The translations under genes were made by a program, and so were the position numbers. 64,000 nt of DNA from UBA7803 sp041690675 (lineage in GTDB: Bacteria > Pseudomonadota > Gammaproteobacteria > Pseudomonadales > Azotimanducaceae). Location: positions 1-64,000 of the forward strand of contig JAWLGU010000013.1 of assembly GCA_041690675.1 (NCBI GenBank), given 5' to 3'. The notes below the pieces were generated by a model. That model saw only the letters and a program-made list of their open reading frames with translations, was not told where the DNA came from and searched no databases. Numbering within the stretch: the stretch's first letter is position 1; every line of letters begins with the position of its first letter. This document shows positions 51,186-58,858 of this stretch, in pieces.

Positions 51186-51205
51186 CGGCTGGCCGCGTAC
51201 GCCCC

Positions 51206-51228
51206 GAGGCGAGTCTCACACTCGCCTC
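51206..51228. terminator. Stem-loop terminator between convergent genes
   Basis: GAGGCGAGT (51206-51214), loop CTCAC, ACTCGCCTC (51220-51228): a perfect 9-bp stem, extendable by CCC/GGG with one bulged A. It starts 21 bases after the stop of the exported-protein gene and lies before the end of the opposing broken gene, so it could serve both strands. No strong T-run. Confidence 0.55.
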
Positions 51229-51242
51229 AGGGTTCAGCCTGC

Positions 51243-51621
51243 TCACTTCCGCAAGGGCCAGTTGAGCTCCGTGCGCCATCGGCCCGGGTCCGTTTCCGAC
51301 TCCGGGCCGGCCAGGTAGCACTCCCAGATGTCCGGGGCCCAATCGAGGCCCCGCTGCTCCACCCAGCGGTGGAACTCGCCCCAGGCCGCGGGCAGTTCCT
51401 CGTATGGCCCCTGGTACACCGTACGGGCCACCCGCAGCGCCGGCCTCCGTCCCGGGCGCACCCGCCCGCTGGGGATGACGGATCCGGCGACGGGAAACCC
51501 GACCTCGAACTCCAGACTGCCGGGCTCCATCCGCAGATGGTGGGCTCGCCCGCAGGACCTCGAGGGCAATCACCGCGATGGCGGCGGCCTCCATTTCGGC
51601 GATCCGTGGCTCCTCGATCAT
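51243..51621 (-). pseudogene. GyrI-like effector-binding protein, internal deletion and frameshift
   Basis: A strong AGGAGGAGG site precedes MIEEPRIAEMEAAAIAVIALEV (51621 to about 51549), the expected N-terminus of a GyrI-like/AraC effector-binding domain protein. At about 51548 the homology moves to another frame at AHHLRMEPGSLEFEVGF and then continues to the end (YQGPYEELPAAWGEFHRW, DIWECYLAGPES). Around 30 residues between these parts are missing and the frames differ by one, so the gene is broken. A shorter product could start at an ATG at 51569 but would lack the first strands. Confidence 0.75.
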
Positions 51622-51768
51622 GATGAACCTCCTCCTGCGCTACGTGGTCGCGGCGCACCCGCCACGCAACGGATGCGGTTCCTCGTCTAGTCGCAGGACT
51701 GACGGGCGGATCGACAGGCTCCAGAGGGCGGCTGCTACACTGCACCCGCTCATCGCTCAGGGACGACC

Positions 51769-53145
51769 ATGCTCGACGCCATCGTCTCCGCCAATGCCTG
51801 GCTGAACGGCATCGTCTGGGGCCCGCCGTTCATGGTGCTGCTGGCTGCCACCGGGCTCTACCTGACGATCCGCCTCGGCTTCTTCCAGTTCCGCCACCTG
51901 GGGCTCGCCTGGCGCAACAGCTTCGGCACCCTGTTCCGCCGGGAGCGACGAGCGGAACCAGGGGCCATCACGCCGTTCCAGGCGGTCTCGGCGGCGATGG
52001 CCGCCACGGTCGGGGTCGGGAACATCGCGGGCGTAGCCACCGCCCTCGCCCTCGGCGGCCCGGGCGCCATCTTCTGGATGTGGATGGTCGCCCTGGTGGG
52101 GATGGCCACGAAGATGAGCGAGGCCGCGCTGGGGGTGAAGTACCGGCATCACGGGCCCGATGGCGCGATCTCCGGTGGCGTCTTCTATTACATCGATAAG
52201 GGGCTCGGCCGGCGTTGGCGCTGGCTGGCGGTGCTGTACGCCTTCTTCGCCGGGGTCGCCGCCTTCGGCATCGGCAACATGGTGCAATCCAACACGGTGG
52301 CTCAGTCGCTCGCCGTGGGTTTCGGGGTACCCGACTGGGCCACGGGCACTGCGCTGGTGGTGCTGGTGGGAGCCGTCACCCTGGGCGGCATTCGGCGGAT
52401 TGCAGCCACGGCCGAGAAGATCGTGCCCTTCATGGCCGTGGCCTACCTGCTCGCCTGCTTGATCGTGCTGGCCCTGCACATCGGCGAGATTCCCCGCGCC
52501 ATCGTCACGATCGTTCGCCATGCCTTCGAGCCCGCGCCCGCGGCGGGAGGTTTCGCCGGAGCCGCCGTGGCCGAGGCCATTCGCTACGGCATCGCGCGGG
52601 GCATCTTCTCGAACGAGGCCGGCCTCGGCTCCGCCTCCATCGTCCACGCTCAGGCCCGCAACCAACCGTTCGCCCAGGGCTGCTGGGGCATCTGGGAGGT
52701 GTTCATCGACACCCTGGTGGTGTGCACCGCCACGGCGCTGGTGATCCTGGTCACCGGCGTGCTGGAAACCGGCAGCAACGGCGCCGCCCTCACCAGCGCA
52801 GCCTTCACCGCGGGCATCCCCGGACCGGGTGGCTACGTGGTGCTGGTGGCGGTCGCCTTCTTCGCCTACACCACCATGCTCACCTGGAACTTCTACGGGG
52901 AAAAGAGCTGGGAATACCTGTTCGGGCGCCGCGCGGTGGTGCCGTACCGGCTGATCTTCCTCGGCTTCGTGTTCGTCGGTGCGGTGGGCGGCTTGGAGCT
53001 GGTGTGGGACCTGGCCGACACCTTCAACGGCTTGATGGCAGCGCCCAACCTGGTGGCGTTGATTCTGCTGGGCGGGGTGATGGCCCGGGAGAAGCGGGAA
53101 TACTTCCAGGGCGGCGTCCATCCGCCGCGGTCGGGCCAGGAGTAG
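51769..53145 (+). CDS. Alanine/glycine:cation symporter (AGCS family)
   Basis: This 458-residue Na+- or H+-coupled amino-acid symporter has about 11 hydrophobic helices. Family segments include VGVGNIAGVATALALGGPGAIFWMWMVALVGMATK (helix 3-4), KYRHHGPDGAISGGVFYYI, and IARGIFSNEAGLGSASIVHAQA, the AGCS signature. Substrate is probably alanine or glycine. It has its own transcription unit; a weak inverted repeat, TGATCG...CGATCA, lies 14 bases after its stop. Confidence 0.94.
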   Translation: MLDAIVSANAWLNGIVWGPPFMVLLAATGLYLTIRLGFFQFRHLGLAWRNSFGTLFRRERRAEPGAITPFQAVSAAMAATVGVGNIAGVATALALGGPGAIFWMWMVALVGMATKMSEAALGVKYRHHGPDGAISGGVFYYIDKGLGRRWRWLAVLYAFFAGVAAFGIGNMVQSNTVAQSLAVGFGVPDWATGTALVVLVGAVTLGGIRRIAATAEKIVPFMAVAYLLACLIVLALHIGEIPRAIVTIVRHAFEPAPAAGGFAGAAVAEAIRYGIARGIFSNEAGLGSASIVHAQARNQPFAQGCWGIWEVFIDTLVVCTATALVILVTGVLETGSNGAALTSAAFTAGIPGPGGYVVLVAVAFFAYTTMLTWNFYGEKSWEYLFGRRAVVPYRLIFLGFVFVGAVGGLELVWDLADTFNGLMAAPNLVALILLGGVMAREKREYFQGGVHPPRSGQE

Positions 53146-53231
53146 GATAGGCGTTCAATGATCGGCGCCGACGATCACGCACAGTAATCAGCGTGCACGG
53201 TAGCGCCTGCGCTGATCTCCCGCTCGTGGGC

Positions 53232-54065
53232 TCATCCCCCCGCGGTCCGCGACCCCGGTGGCGGCGGGGTAGGCACGTCCGCCGGGATCTCCCGGGCCAG
53301 GGCCTCGCTGACGCCGAGCTCGTCCACCAGATAACCCATCCGATCGACCAGGGGCTCGGCGGCGATGGTGCCGTCAGCGGCGATGCGAATGGCTTTCCCC
53401 TGGGCTGCGCCAATACGGGTGTCGCCGCGCACCAGGGTGAACAGCAGCTCGAAATTGAACGGGCTCCAGACGCGGGTGGCTTCGTGCTGACTGCGAAACC
53501 GCTCGGCGTCCACAGGCCATTCGTCGATGCGGCAGTCGAAGGGGTCGGGCCGCATCGGTCCGCGCCAGCGCACCGCGTACTTGTCGCCGAGCCAGTGCCC
53601 GGTGACGCCCCAGGCCGGGTGCTCGATGGTCGATTCCCGATCCTCGACGATGGGCAGGGGCTCCACGTGAAGGATGGACGCGTCCACCAGGAATCGGCCT
53701 TCCGGCAAGGTCACCACCACGGTGCCGTGGTTGGGCGGCAGGTTCGGCGCCACCATCATGGTCCCGACGCCCCGCTGGGCGTCGAAGCCCAGCGACTGCA
53801 GCAGGGCACACAGGGCGCCGTTGCCCGCCCAGCAGGTGCCGCCGACGCCGTGCTCGAGCCAGGCCTGGAAGAACTCGCCAGGATCGTCCCCGGGCAGGGG
53901 CGCAGACGATCCGGCGCGCACGGCGATGAGCTTGCGGACGTTGTCGAAGGGCACGTGGCGGCACCAGGCGCCGTAGACCTCGGCGAGACCCGCATGGGTG
54001 GCCGCGGGAGGTGAGGTGAGACCAAGCCTGGTCAGGACGCCTTCGACCTGGGCGGGCTCGAGCAT
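53232..54065 (-). CDS. Arylamine N-acetyltransferase-like protein
   Basis: A 277-residue protein of the NAT/transglutaminase-like fold. The catalytic triad appears as C78 (GVGGTCWAGNGAL), H113 (LPPNHGTVVV) and D128 (GRFLVDASIL), as in NAT where Cys takes acetyl from acetyl-CoA. The Cys motif lacks the usual Arg-Gly-Gly-x-Cys-x-Glu-x-Asn, so the acyl donor or acceptor may differ. The start at 54065 has an AGGAGG site 8 bases upstream; a start at 54155 is also open. Convergent with the AGCS gene, divergent from the tetR gene. Confidence 0.85.
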   Translation of the reverse strand: MLEPAQVEGVLTRLGLTSPPAATHAGLAEVYGAWCRHVPFDNVRKLIAVRAGSSAPLPGDDPGEFFQAWLEHGVGGTCWAGNGALCALLQSLGFDAQRGVGTMMVAPNLPPNHGTVVVTLPEGRFLVDASILHVEPLPIVEDRESTIEHPAWGVTGHWLGDKYAVRWRGPMRPDPFDCRIDEWPVDAERFRSQHEATRVWSPFNFELLFTLVRGDTRIGAAQGKAIRIAADGTIAAEPLVDRMGYLVDELGVSEALAREIPADVPTPPPPGSRTAGG

Positions 54066-54187
54066 CGGCAGCTCCTCCTGGATGGGGCGGAAATCGTCCG
54101 CCGGATTCGGGGGGCGGTCAACTCCCGCGTCGGCCCCTCTGTTCTCTTCGCGCATCGGGTAGAGGCATCCGTCCGTAGTTGACCCGG

Positions 54188-54224
54188 AGTCAGCTATGAG
54201 TTTTACTGACTGAAAGTCAGCTAT
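54188..54224. promoter_or_regulatory. Operator-like repeats ahead of the TetR gene
   Basis: Two exact AGTCAGCTAT copies (54188-54197 and 54215-54224) are spaced 27 bases apart start to start. The second overlaps the inverted repeat CTGACT-GAA-AGTCAG (54206-54220). The cluster lies 10 bases before the TetR-type gene start, fitting autoregulation and control of the divergent NAT-like gene. Confidence 0.55.
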
Positions 54225-54233
54225 CGGGTCCCC

Positions 54234-54869
54234 GTGGCAGAGCCGGCATGGCAGCGCGCGCGCAGCGGCCGACGTAAGGCCGAGCGCAGGCACAGGATCC
54301 TCGCGGAGGCGGAAGCGCTGCTCCGCGATCGCCCTGTGGCGGCCATCGCCATGGCGGACATCGCCACCCGAGCCGGCGTCTCCAAAGCCACCCTCTATCT
54401 CTACTTTCAGACCCGCGAAGCCCTGTTTCTGGCCCTCACCGAAGAGGTGCTGGGGCGCTGGTTCGACGCCGTCGCCCGGACCCTGCCGGAACGCTGTACC
54501 GGGCCGGCTCTGCGCCGCGTGCTCACAGGCGCTCTGGAGAGCGAGCCTGTGCTGCCCCGCCTGCTCGGCGTCCTGCACACCACCCTGGAGCACAACATCG
54601 ACGATGCCGAGGTCAAGCGCTTCAAGCTGGTGCTCAAGGACGGCGTCACCACGCTGGGCGCACGAATCGACGCCACCACGGGCTGGCCCGCTGGTTCCGG
54701 AGCGCAGATCCTGCTGCGCTTGCACGTCTGCATCATCGGCAGCATCCACGTAGGCAGCCCCAGTGCGGCGGTGCAACGGGCGCTGGAAGACGACGCGCTG
54801 GCGCTGTTCCGACTGAATTTCCGTTCCCTCATCGACGACCTGCTACCCCTGATCGTGCATCCCCGCTGA
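54234..54869 (+). CDS. TetR/AcrR family transcriptional regulator
   Basis: This 211-residue regulator has the TetR helix-turn-helix at about residues 15-60 (RHRILAEAEALLRD, ADIATRAGVSKATLYLYFQTREALF) and a ligand-binding helical domain after it. It starts with GTG at 54234, just after repeat-rich operator-like DNA. The following reductase gene, 18 bases later, is its likely target along with itself. Ligand unknown. Confidence 0.92.
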   Translation: MAEPAWQRARSGRRKAERRHRILAEAEALLRDRPVAAIAMADIATRAGVSKATLYLYFQTREALFLALTEEVLGRWFDAVARTLPERCTGPALRRVLTGALESEPVLPRLLGVLHTTLEHNIDDAEVKRFKLVLKDGVTTLGARIDATTGWPAGSGAQILLRLHVCIIGSIHVGSPSAAVQRALEDDALALFRLNFRSLIDDLLPLIVHPR

Positions 54870-54887
54870 CCAAGAGGACCTTCAGCC

Positions 54888-55922
54888 ATGTCCGAGAATG
54901 CGAAGTCTGAACGGGTGCTGGTGACCGGTGGCACCGGGTTCGTCGCCAGCCATTGTCTGCTCGCCCTGCACGAGGCCGGTTACGCGCTGCGCGCCACGCT
55001 CCGCGACCCGCGCCGCGGCGGCCCGGTGGAAGAGGTGCTGGCGAGGCAGGCCGGCGCGCCGGTGCCTGTGGAGTGGCGCCAGGCCGACCTCACCAGCGAC
55101 GCCGGCTGGCGCGAGGCGGTGGAGGGCGTCGACTACGTGCTCCACGTGGCCTCGCCCCTGCCGCGCGTTCTGCCGAAGAACGCCGACGAGCTCATCCATC
55201 CGGCCCGGGACGGCACCCTGCGGGTGTTGCGCGCCGCCGCCGAGTCCGGCGTCCGGCGGGTGGTGCTCACCTCGTCGTCGGCCGCTGTCATCTACGGCCA
55301 CGGCGACATCGGCCGGCCGTTCACGGAAGCCGACTGGTCGGATCCCGAGTCCCGCGACAACTCGGTCTACACGCGCTCCAAGACCTACGCCGAGCGCGCG
55401 GCGTGGGAGTTCATGGCGAGTGGCGAGACGCCCATGGAGCTGACCGTCATCAATCCCGTGGCGGTGCTCGGCCCCGTGCTGGAAGCCGACTACGGCACCT
55501 CCGCGGAAATCGTGCTGAAACTGCTGAACCGCAGCTTCCCGGGGCTCCCGCGGCTGGGGTTTCCGGTGGTGGACGTCCGCGACGTGGCGGACCTGCACGT
55601 CCGGGCCATGAGCCATCCCGGCGCCGCCGGCGAACGGTTCCTGTGCGCCAGCGACTTCCTGTGGATGGCGGAGATGGCGGAGATCCTGCGCCGGCGCTTT
55701 CCGGAGCGCGCCAGCGATATTCCCCGGCGCCGCCTGCCGGACTGGCTGATGCGGCTCGCGGCCCGGTTCGACCCGGTGGTCCGCGGCGTCGTCTTCGAGC
55801 TCGGCATCCGCCGGGAGTGCGACGTCAGCAAGGCACGGGCGCTGCTCGGATTCGCGCCGCGCCCGGCTGCGGAGGCGGTGGTGGCCACCGCCGAGAGCCT
55901 GATCGCTCAGGGGATCGTCTAG
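54888..55922 (+). CDS. NAD(P)-dependent reductase, dihydroflavonol-4-reductase-like SDR
   Basis: This 344-residue extended SDR has RVLVTGGTGFVASHCLLALHEAGY, HVASPLPRVLPKN, VVLTSSSAAVIYG and the catalytic YTRSKTYAERAAWEF. It resembles dihydroflavonol 4-reductase and related aldehyde or ketone reductases rather than sugar epimerases. Starts with a short leader after AAGAGGA, probably co-transcribed with the TetR gene, so expression may respond to the substrate of this enzyme. Confidence 0.9.
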   Translation: MSENAKSERVLVTGGTGFVASHCLLALHEAGYALRATLRDPRRGGPVEEVLARQAGAPVPVEWRQADLTSDAGWREAVEGVDYVLHVASPLPRVLPKNADELIHPARDGTLRVLRAAAESGVRRVVLTSSSAAVIYGHGDIGRPFTEADWSDPESRDNSVYTRSKTYAERAAWEFMASGETPMELTVINPVAVLGPVLEADYGTSAEIVLKLLNRSFPGLPRLGFPVVDVRDVADLHVRAMSHPGAAGERFLCASDFLWMAEMAEILRRRFPERASDIPRRRLPDWLMRLAARFDPVVRGVVFELGIRRECDVSKARALLGFAPRPAAEAVVATAESLIAQGIV

Positions 55923-55944
55923 CTCCGGATAGGCGCTGGTCTCG

Positions 55945-57126
55945 CTAAAGCTCGCTGCGAAATGCCTCTACCTTCGCTTGGTAAAGCTCGCGCGTACTGG
56001 TGCGCTGCGTGTTTTCCAGAGCATCGTTGAGCGATGCCAGCGCTCGACGTCGCCGACCGGCATGGTAATAAGCCTGGGCCAGTGCCAGGTGGCCTTCGTG
56101 CAGATAGGGCGCGATTTCCAGAGCACGCCGGTAGAAGACGATGGCCTGCGGGTAGTCACCTTCCTGCTGCGCGGAGCGAGCAAGCTGGAGCCAGGAAAAA
56201 GGGCTCGGATCGTCCATTCGCGCCAGCCGGCGTTCTACCTCCCGTGCTTCCTCCTGACGCCCCGAAAGAAGCAGCAGTGCGCGATAGTTCTTCAGCAGGG
56301 TCAGCTTGTCTCCCGCCCGTTCCAGCCCGTAGAGGTAAATTTCCTCCGCCTTCGTCAGATCACCCGTGCGCCTGTTGATCAGCGCCAGCAGATTGAGTGC
56401 GTCGGATTGATCCAGTGCGAACCGCAGAGACTCCACGGCATACCAGTAGGCCGTGGTGTAGTCCCCCTCTTCGAACGCCTTCGTCGCGACGTTGCGGTAG
56501 TACATGGCCATGTACTCGCTCGCGTCCAGGTTGCCAATGTACCGGCCGCCGAGCGCGCTGGAAAAGTAATCTACCCTGACCCCGGGACGCCGTAGGGTCA
56601 ACTCCTCCTCCCGCGCCTGCCACTCCGGGTCGTACAGAACGGTCCGCACGTGAACGCCCTTCTTGACGACATCACCATTGAACTCGAACACCGGCAGGTC
56701 GTCGGCAAGCTGATAACCCACTTCCACGCCCGCCTGCCTGGCCAGCGCAGTGGTGAGGATCGCAAGGGAGAGGCAATTGCCGCTTCGCATCGCAAGCGCA
56801 TCGGCGGCGGTTAAAGTCTCGCCCTGGTAATGGAAGTTCTCCGTCACTACCTGCAGGTAGTCGGAGACCTGTCGATGCCGGCCCAGTCCCTCTGGTGCGG
56901 AAGACTCGAGGTAGTCGTCGAATGCCTCCCGCTGATCGGCGTTCAGGTGATGAACCTCCGCCGGCGTGGGGATGTCCGGCCTCGCTCCGAAGCGCTCGGG
57001 GGCGAGATCCAAGGCTTCCGGTTTCGTACCATCCGAGCTTGGGGATGTGCTCGCGCAAGCAGCGAGGAGCAAGGCGGCACAAAGCGCTATGGCGTGGCCA
57101 GGCATCATGCGGCGCAAAGCGGACAT
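55945..57126 (-). CDS. TPR lipoprotein with transglutaminase-like N-terminal domain
   Basis: A 393-residue lipoprotein: signal MSALRRMMPGHAIALCAALLLAAC with lipid cysteine 24. A transglutaminase-like region follows (about 75-190, with SGNCLSLAILTTALARQAGVEV containing the Cys of the fold). TPR repeats take up about 220-385 (AFEEGDYTTAYWYAVESLRFAL, EEIYLYGLERAGDKLTLLKN, QEGDYPQAIVFYRRALEIAP). Likely anchored to a periplasmic face as a protein-protein scaffold. The upstream open frame is not used, since it lies before the signal. Codon use is somewhat less GC-rich than in neighbours. Confidence 0.86.
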   Translation of the reverse strand: MSALRRMMPGHAIALCAALLLAACASTSPSSDGTKPEALDLAPERFGARPDIPTPAEVHHLNADQREAFDDYLESSAPEGLGRHRQVSDYLQVVTENFHYQGETLTAADALAMRSGNCLSLAILTTALARQAGVEVGYQLADDLPVFEFNGDVVKKGVHVRTVLYDPEWQAREEELTLRRPGVRVDYFSSALGGRYIGNLDASEYMAMYYRNVATKAFEEGDYTTAYWYAVESLRFALDQSDALNLLALINRRTGDLTKAEEIYLYGLERAGDKLTLLKNYRALLLLSGRQEEAREVERRLARMDDPSPFSWLQLARSAQQEGDYPQAIVFYRRALEIAPYLHEGHLALAQAYYHAGRRRRALASLNDALENTQRTSTRELYQAKVEAFRSEL

Positions 57127-57256
57127 CGTGCTCTCCCCTCGAACATGATCGGCCGACCATAGCTGTTCATGGTCAGCGGGTCCACCGAGGCCGCGCCAGC
57201 GAACTATCAAGAGTCAGCAGCACTGGTCCACACGCCGACGGTCGCACCTTGGGTGC

Positions 57257-58720
57257 TCAGCCAACGTGCGTCGGAACGGCTCGCGTGCTCCGTCTGGTCG
57301 TCCAGATCAACAACGCGAGACCTGCCAGCGCGGAAACTCCCGATGCCAAGAAGATGCCGAGCTTTGCGCTGCCGATGAGGTTCTCGCCAAAGGACAGGTT
57401 GGCAATGAACAGTGCCATGGTGAAGCCAACCCCGGCGAGCAGTCCGCCACCCGCCAGTATCCCCCATCTCAGTTCCGGCGGGCGTACTGCGATTCCCGAT
57501 CGCACTGCCAGCCAGCAGAATGCAAGGACACCGACGGGTTTGCCGATGGCGAATCCGATCAGCACCGCGATCGTGACCGGCCCGTCAAGATTGTCGAGCG
57601 ATAGCGTTACCCCCGCATTGGCCAAGGCAAACAGCGGCATGACGACGAAGCCGACCCATGGGTGTAGCCCGATCTCCAATCGCTCGACCGGAGATAGCGT
57701 TTCACGCGCCGCGATCTCGGCGACTTGCAGGGTCGCGCGATTTCTCGTGCCACGACTGCCTTCATCACTGTCGGGGTGCGCGATGACCTGGTTGAGGATG
57801 GCATACAGTCGGTCGTCGCTTACCCATCTGCGCGCCGGCGTCATCAAGCCAAGTACCACACCCGTGATCGTCGCGTGGACCCCTGACGCGTCCACGGCGA
57901 GCCAGATAAAAGCGCCCATGAGAAAGTAGATCGGAAAACCGCGAAAGCCGAGGAGCGCCATTCCGCGCACCAAGGCGAGGCCAAGAGCGGCCAGGGCGAG
58001 GGGGCCCAACGCGAAGTGAGTACTGTAGCCGAACGCTACGACGAGAATGGCACCGAGGTCGTCGACGATGGCCAGCGATAGCATGAATACCCGCAGGCTT
58101 TGTGGAATGCGGGACCCCAGCAATGCCAGGCAACCGATCACGAACGCGGTATCGGTCGCCATTACCGTGCCCCACCCGTGTTGACCGGGTTGACCCCATT
58201 GCATCATCAGGTACAGCAAGGCGGGCACCAACATGCCCCCAAAGGCGGCCGATACCGACAGCGCTGCCATGCGAGGGTTGCGCAACTCGCCGAGTACCAG
58301 CTCGCGCTTGAGCTCTAACGAGACGAGGAAGAAAAACAGCGTCATCAGCCCATCGTTGATCCAATCTTTCAACGTTCGGGCGAACTCCCACGTGCCGACC
58401 TGAAAACCGATCCGCGTTTCCCATACGCTCAAGAAATCATGGGCCCACGGGGAGTTGGATAAGACGAGAGCGGCGACGGTAAACAACAGGAGAGTGGCGC
58501 CGGTAGCAGCCTCTATGGCCAGGAATCGTTTGAAAGGCTTTGTGAGCCGATCAAGGAGCTCTGTCGGAAGCCGAGTAGAGTCCGCGTTGCCTTGCTGATC
58601 GTTTCTCACAATATGGCTCTGATTGAGTGAGGCATCGATTCGAGCGGGTGCTGACGTGAGTATGAGCGAAATCTCGGGATAGGCCAGCCCGAAGTAGGCG
58701 CGAGCTCCAATGGGTGGCAC
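57257..58720 (-). CDS. nhaA: Na+/H+ antiporter NhaA
   Basis: NhaA exports two protons' worth of Na+ exchange across the inner membrane, giving salt and alkaline tolerance. The key residues of E. coli NhaA are in place: Asp133 equivalent in ATDTAFVIG, the Asp163/164 pair in LAIVDDLGAILVV and the Lys300 equivalent in IGFAIGKPVGV. The reading from 58720 gives 487 residues; the first 37 look non-homologous, and a GTG at 58609 (450 residues) is the likelier start. Codon use is less GC-rich than most of the window, hinting at transfer. Confidence 0.93.
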   Translation of the reverse strand: MPPIGARAYFGLAYPEISLILTSAPARIDASLNQSHIVRNDQQGNADSTRLPTELLDRLTKPFKRFLAIEAATGATLLLFTVAALVLSNSPWAHDFLSVWETRIGFQVGTWEFARTLKDWINDGLMTLFFFLVSLELKRELVLGELRNPRMAALSVSAAFGGMLVPALLYLMMQWGQPGQHGWGTVMATDTAFVIGCLALLGSRIPQSLRVFMLSLAIVDDLGAILVVAFGYSTHFALGPLALAALGLALVRGMALLGFRGFPIYFLMGAFIWLAVDASGVHATITGVVLGLMTPARRWVSDDRLYAILNQVIAHPDSDEGSRGTRNRATLQVAEIAARETLSPVERLEIGLHPWVGFVVMPLFALANAGVTLSLDNLDGPVTIAVLIGFAIGKPVGVLAFCWLAVRSGIAVRPPELRWGILAGGGLLAGVGFTMALFIANLSFGENLIGSAKLGIFLASGVSALAGLALLIWTTRRSTRAVPTHVG

Positions 58721-58813
58721 TGCTGCAGGCTCGCGCGACCCGGCTCAGTAGATAGAGAGTCAGGGTCGACGAACAGGCATGTCATTTCCGGGCTTGAGCT
58801 TGTTTGTACGCGG

Positions 58814-58825
58814 ACGTTATAACGT
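58814..58825. promoter_or_regulatory. 12-bp palindrome ahead of the large membrane protein gene
   Basis: ACGTTATAACGT is a perfect palindrome containing a TATAAC -10-like core, 33 bases before the GTG at 58859. It could be a promoter overlapped by a repressor site. Confidence 0.4.
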
Positions 58826-58858
58826 GTGCTGAGAACAGCGGCATTGGGGAGGCCGGGC

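Noticed and set aside
53159..53177. TGATCG...CGATCA inverted repeat after the AGCS gene as a terminator
   Set aside because: Only 6-bp arms, a 7-base loop and no T-run; too weak to list as a separate feature.
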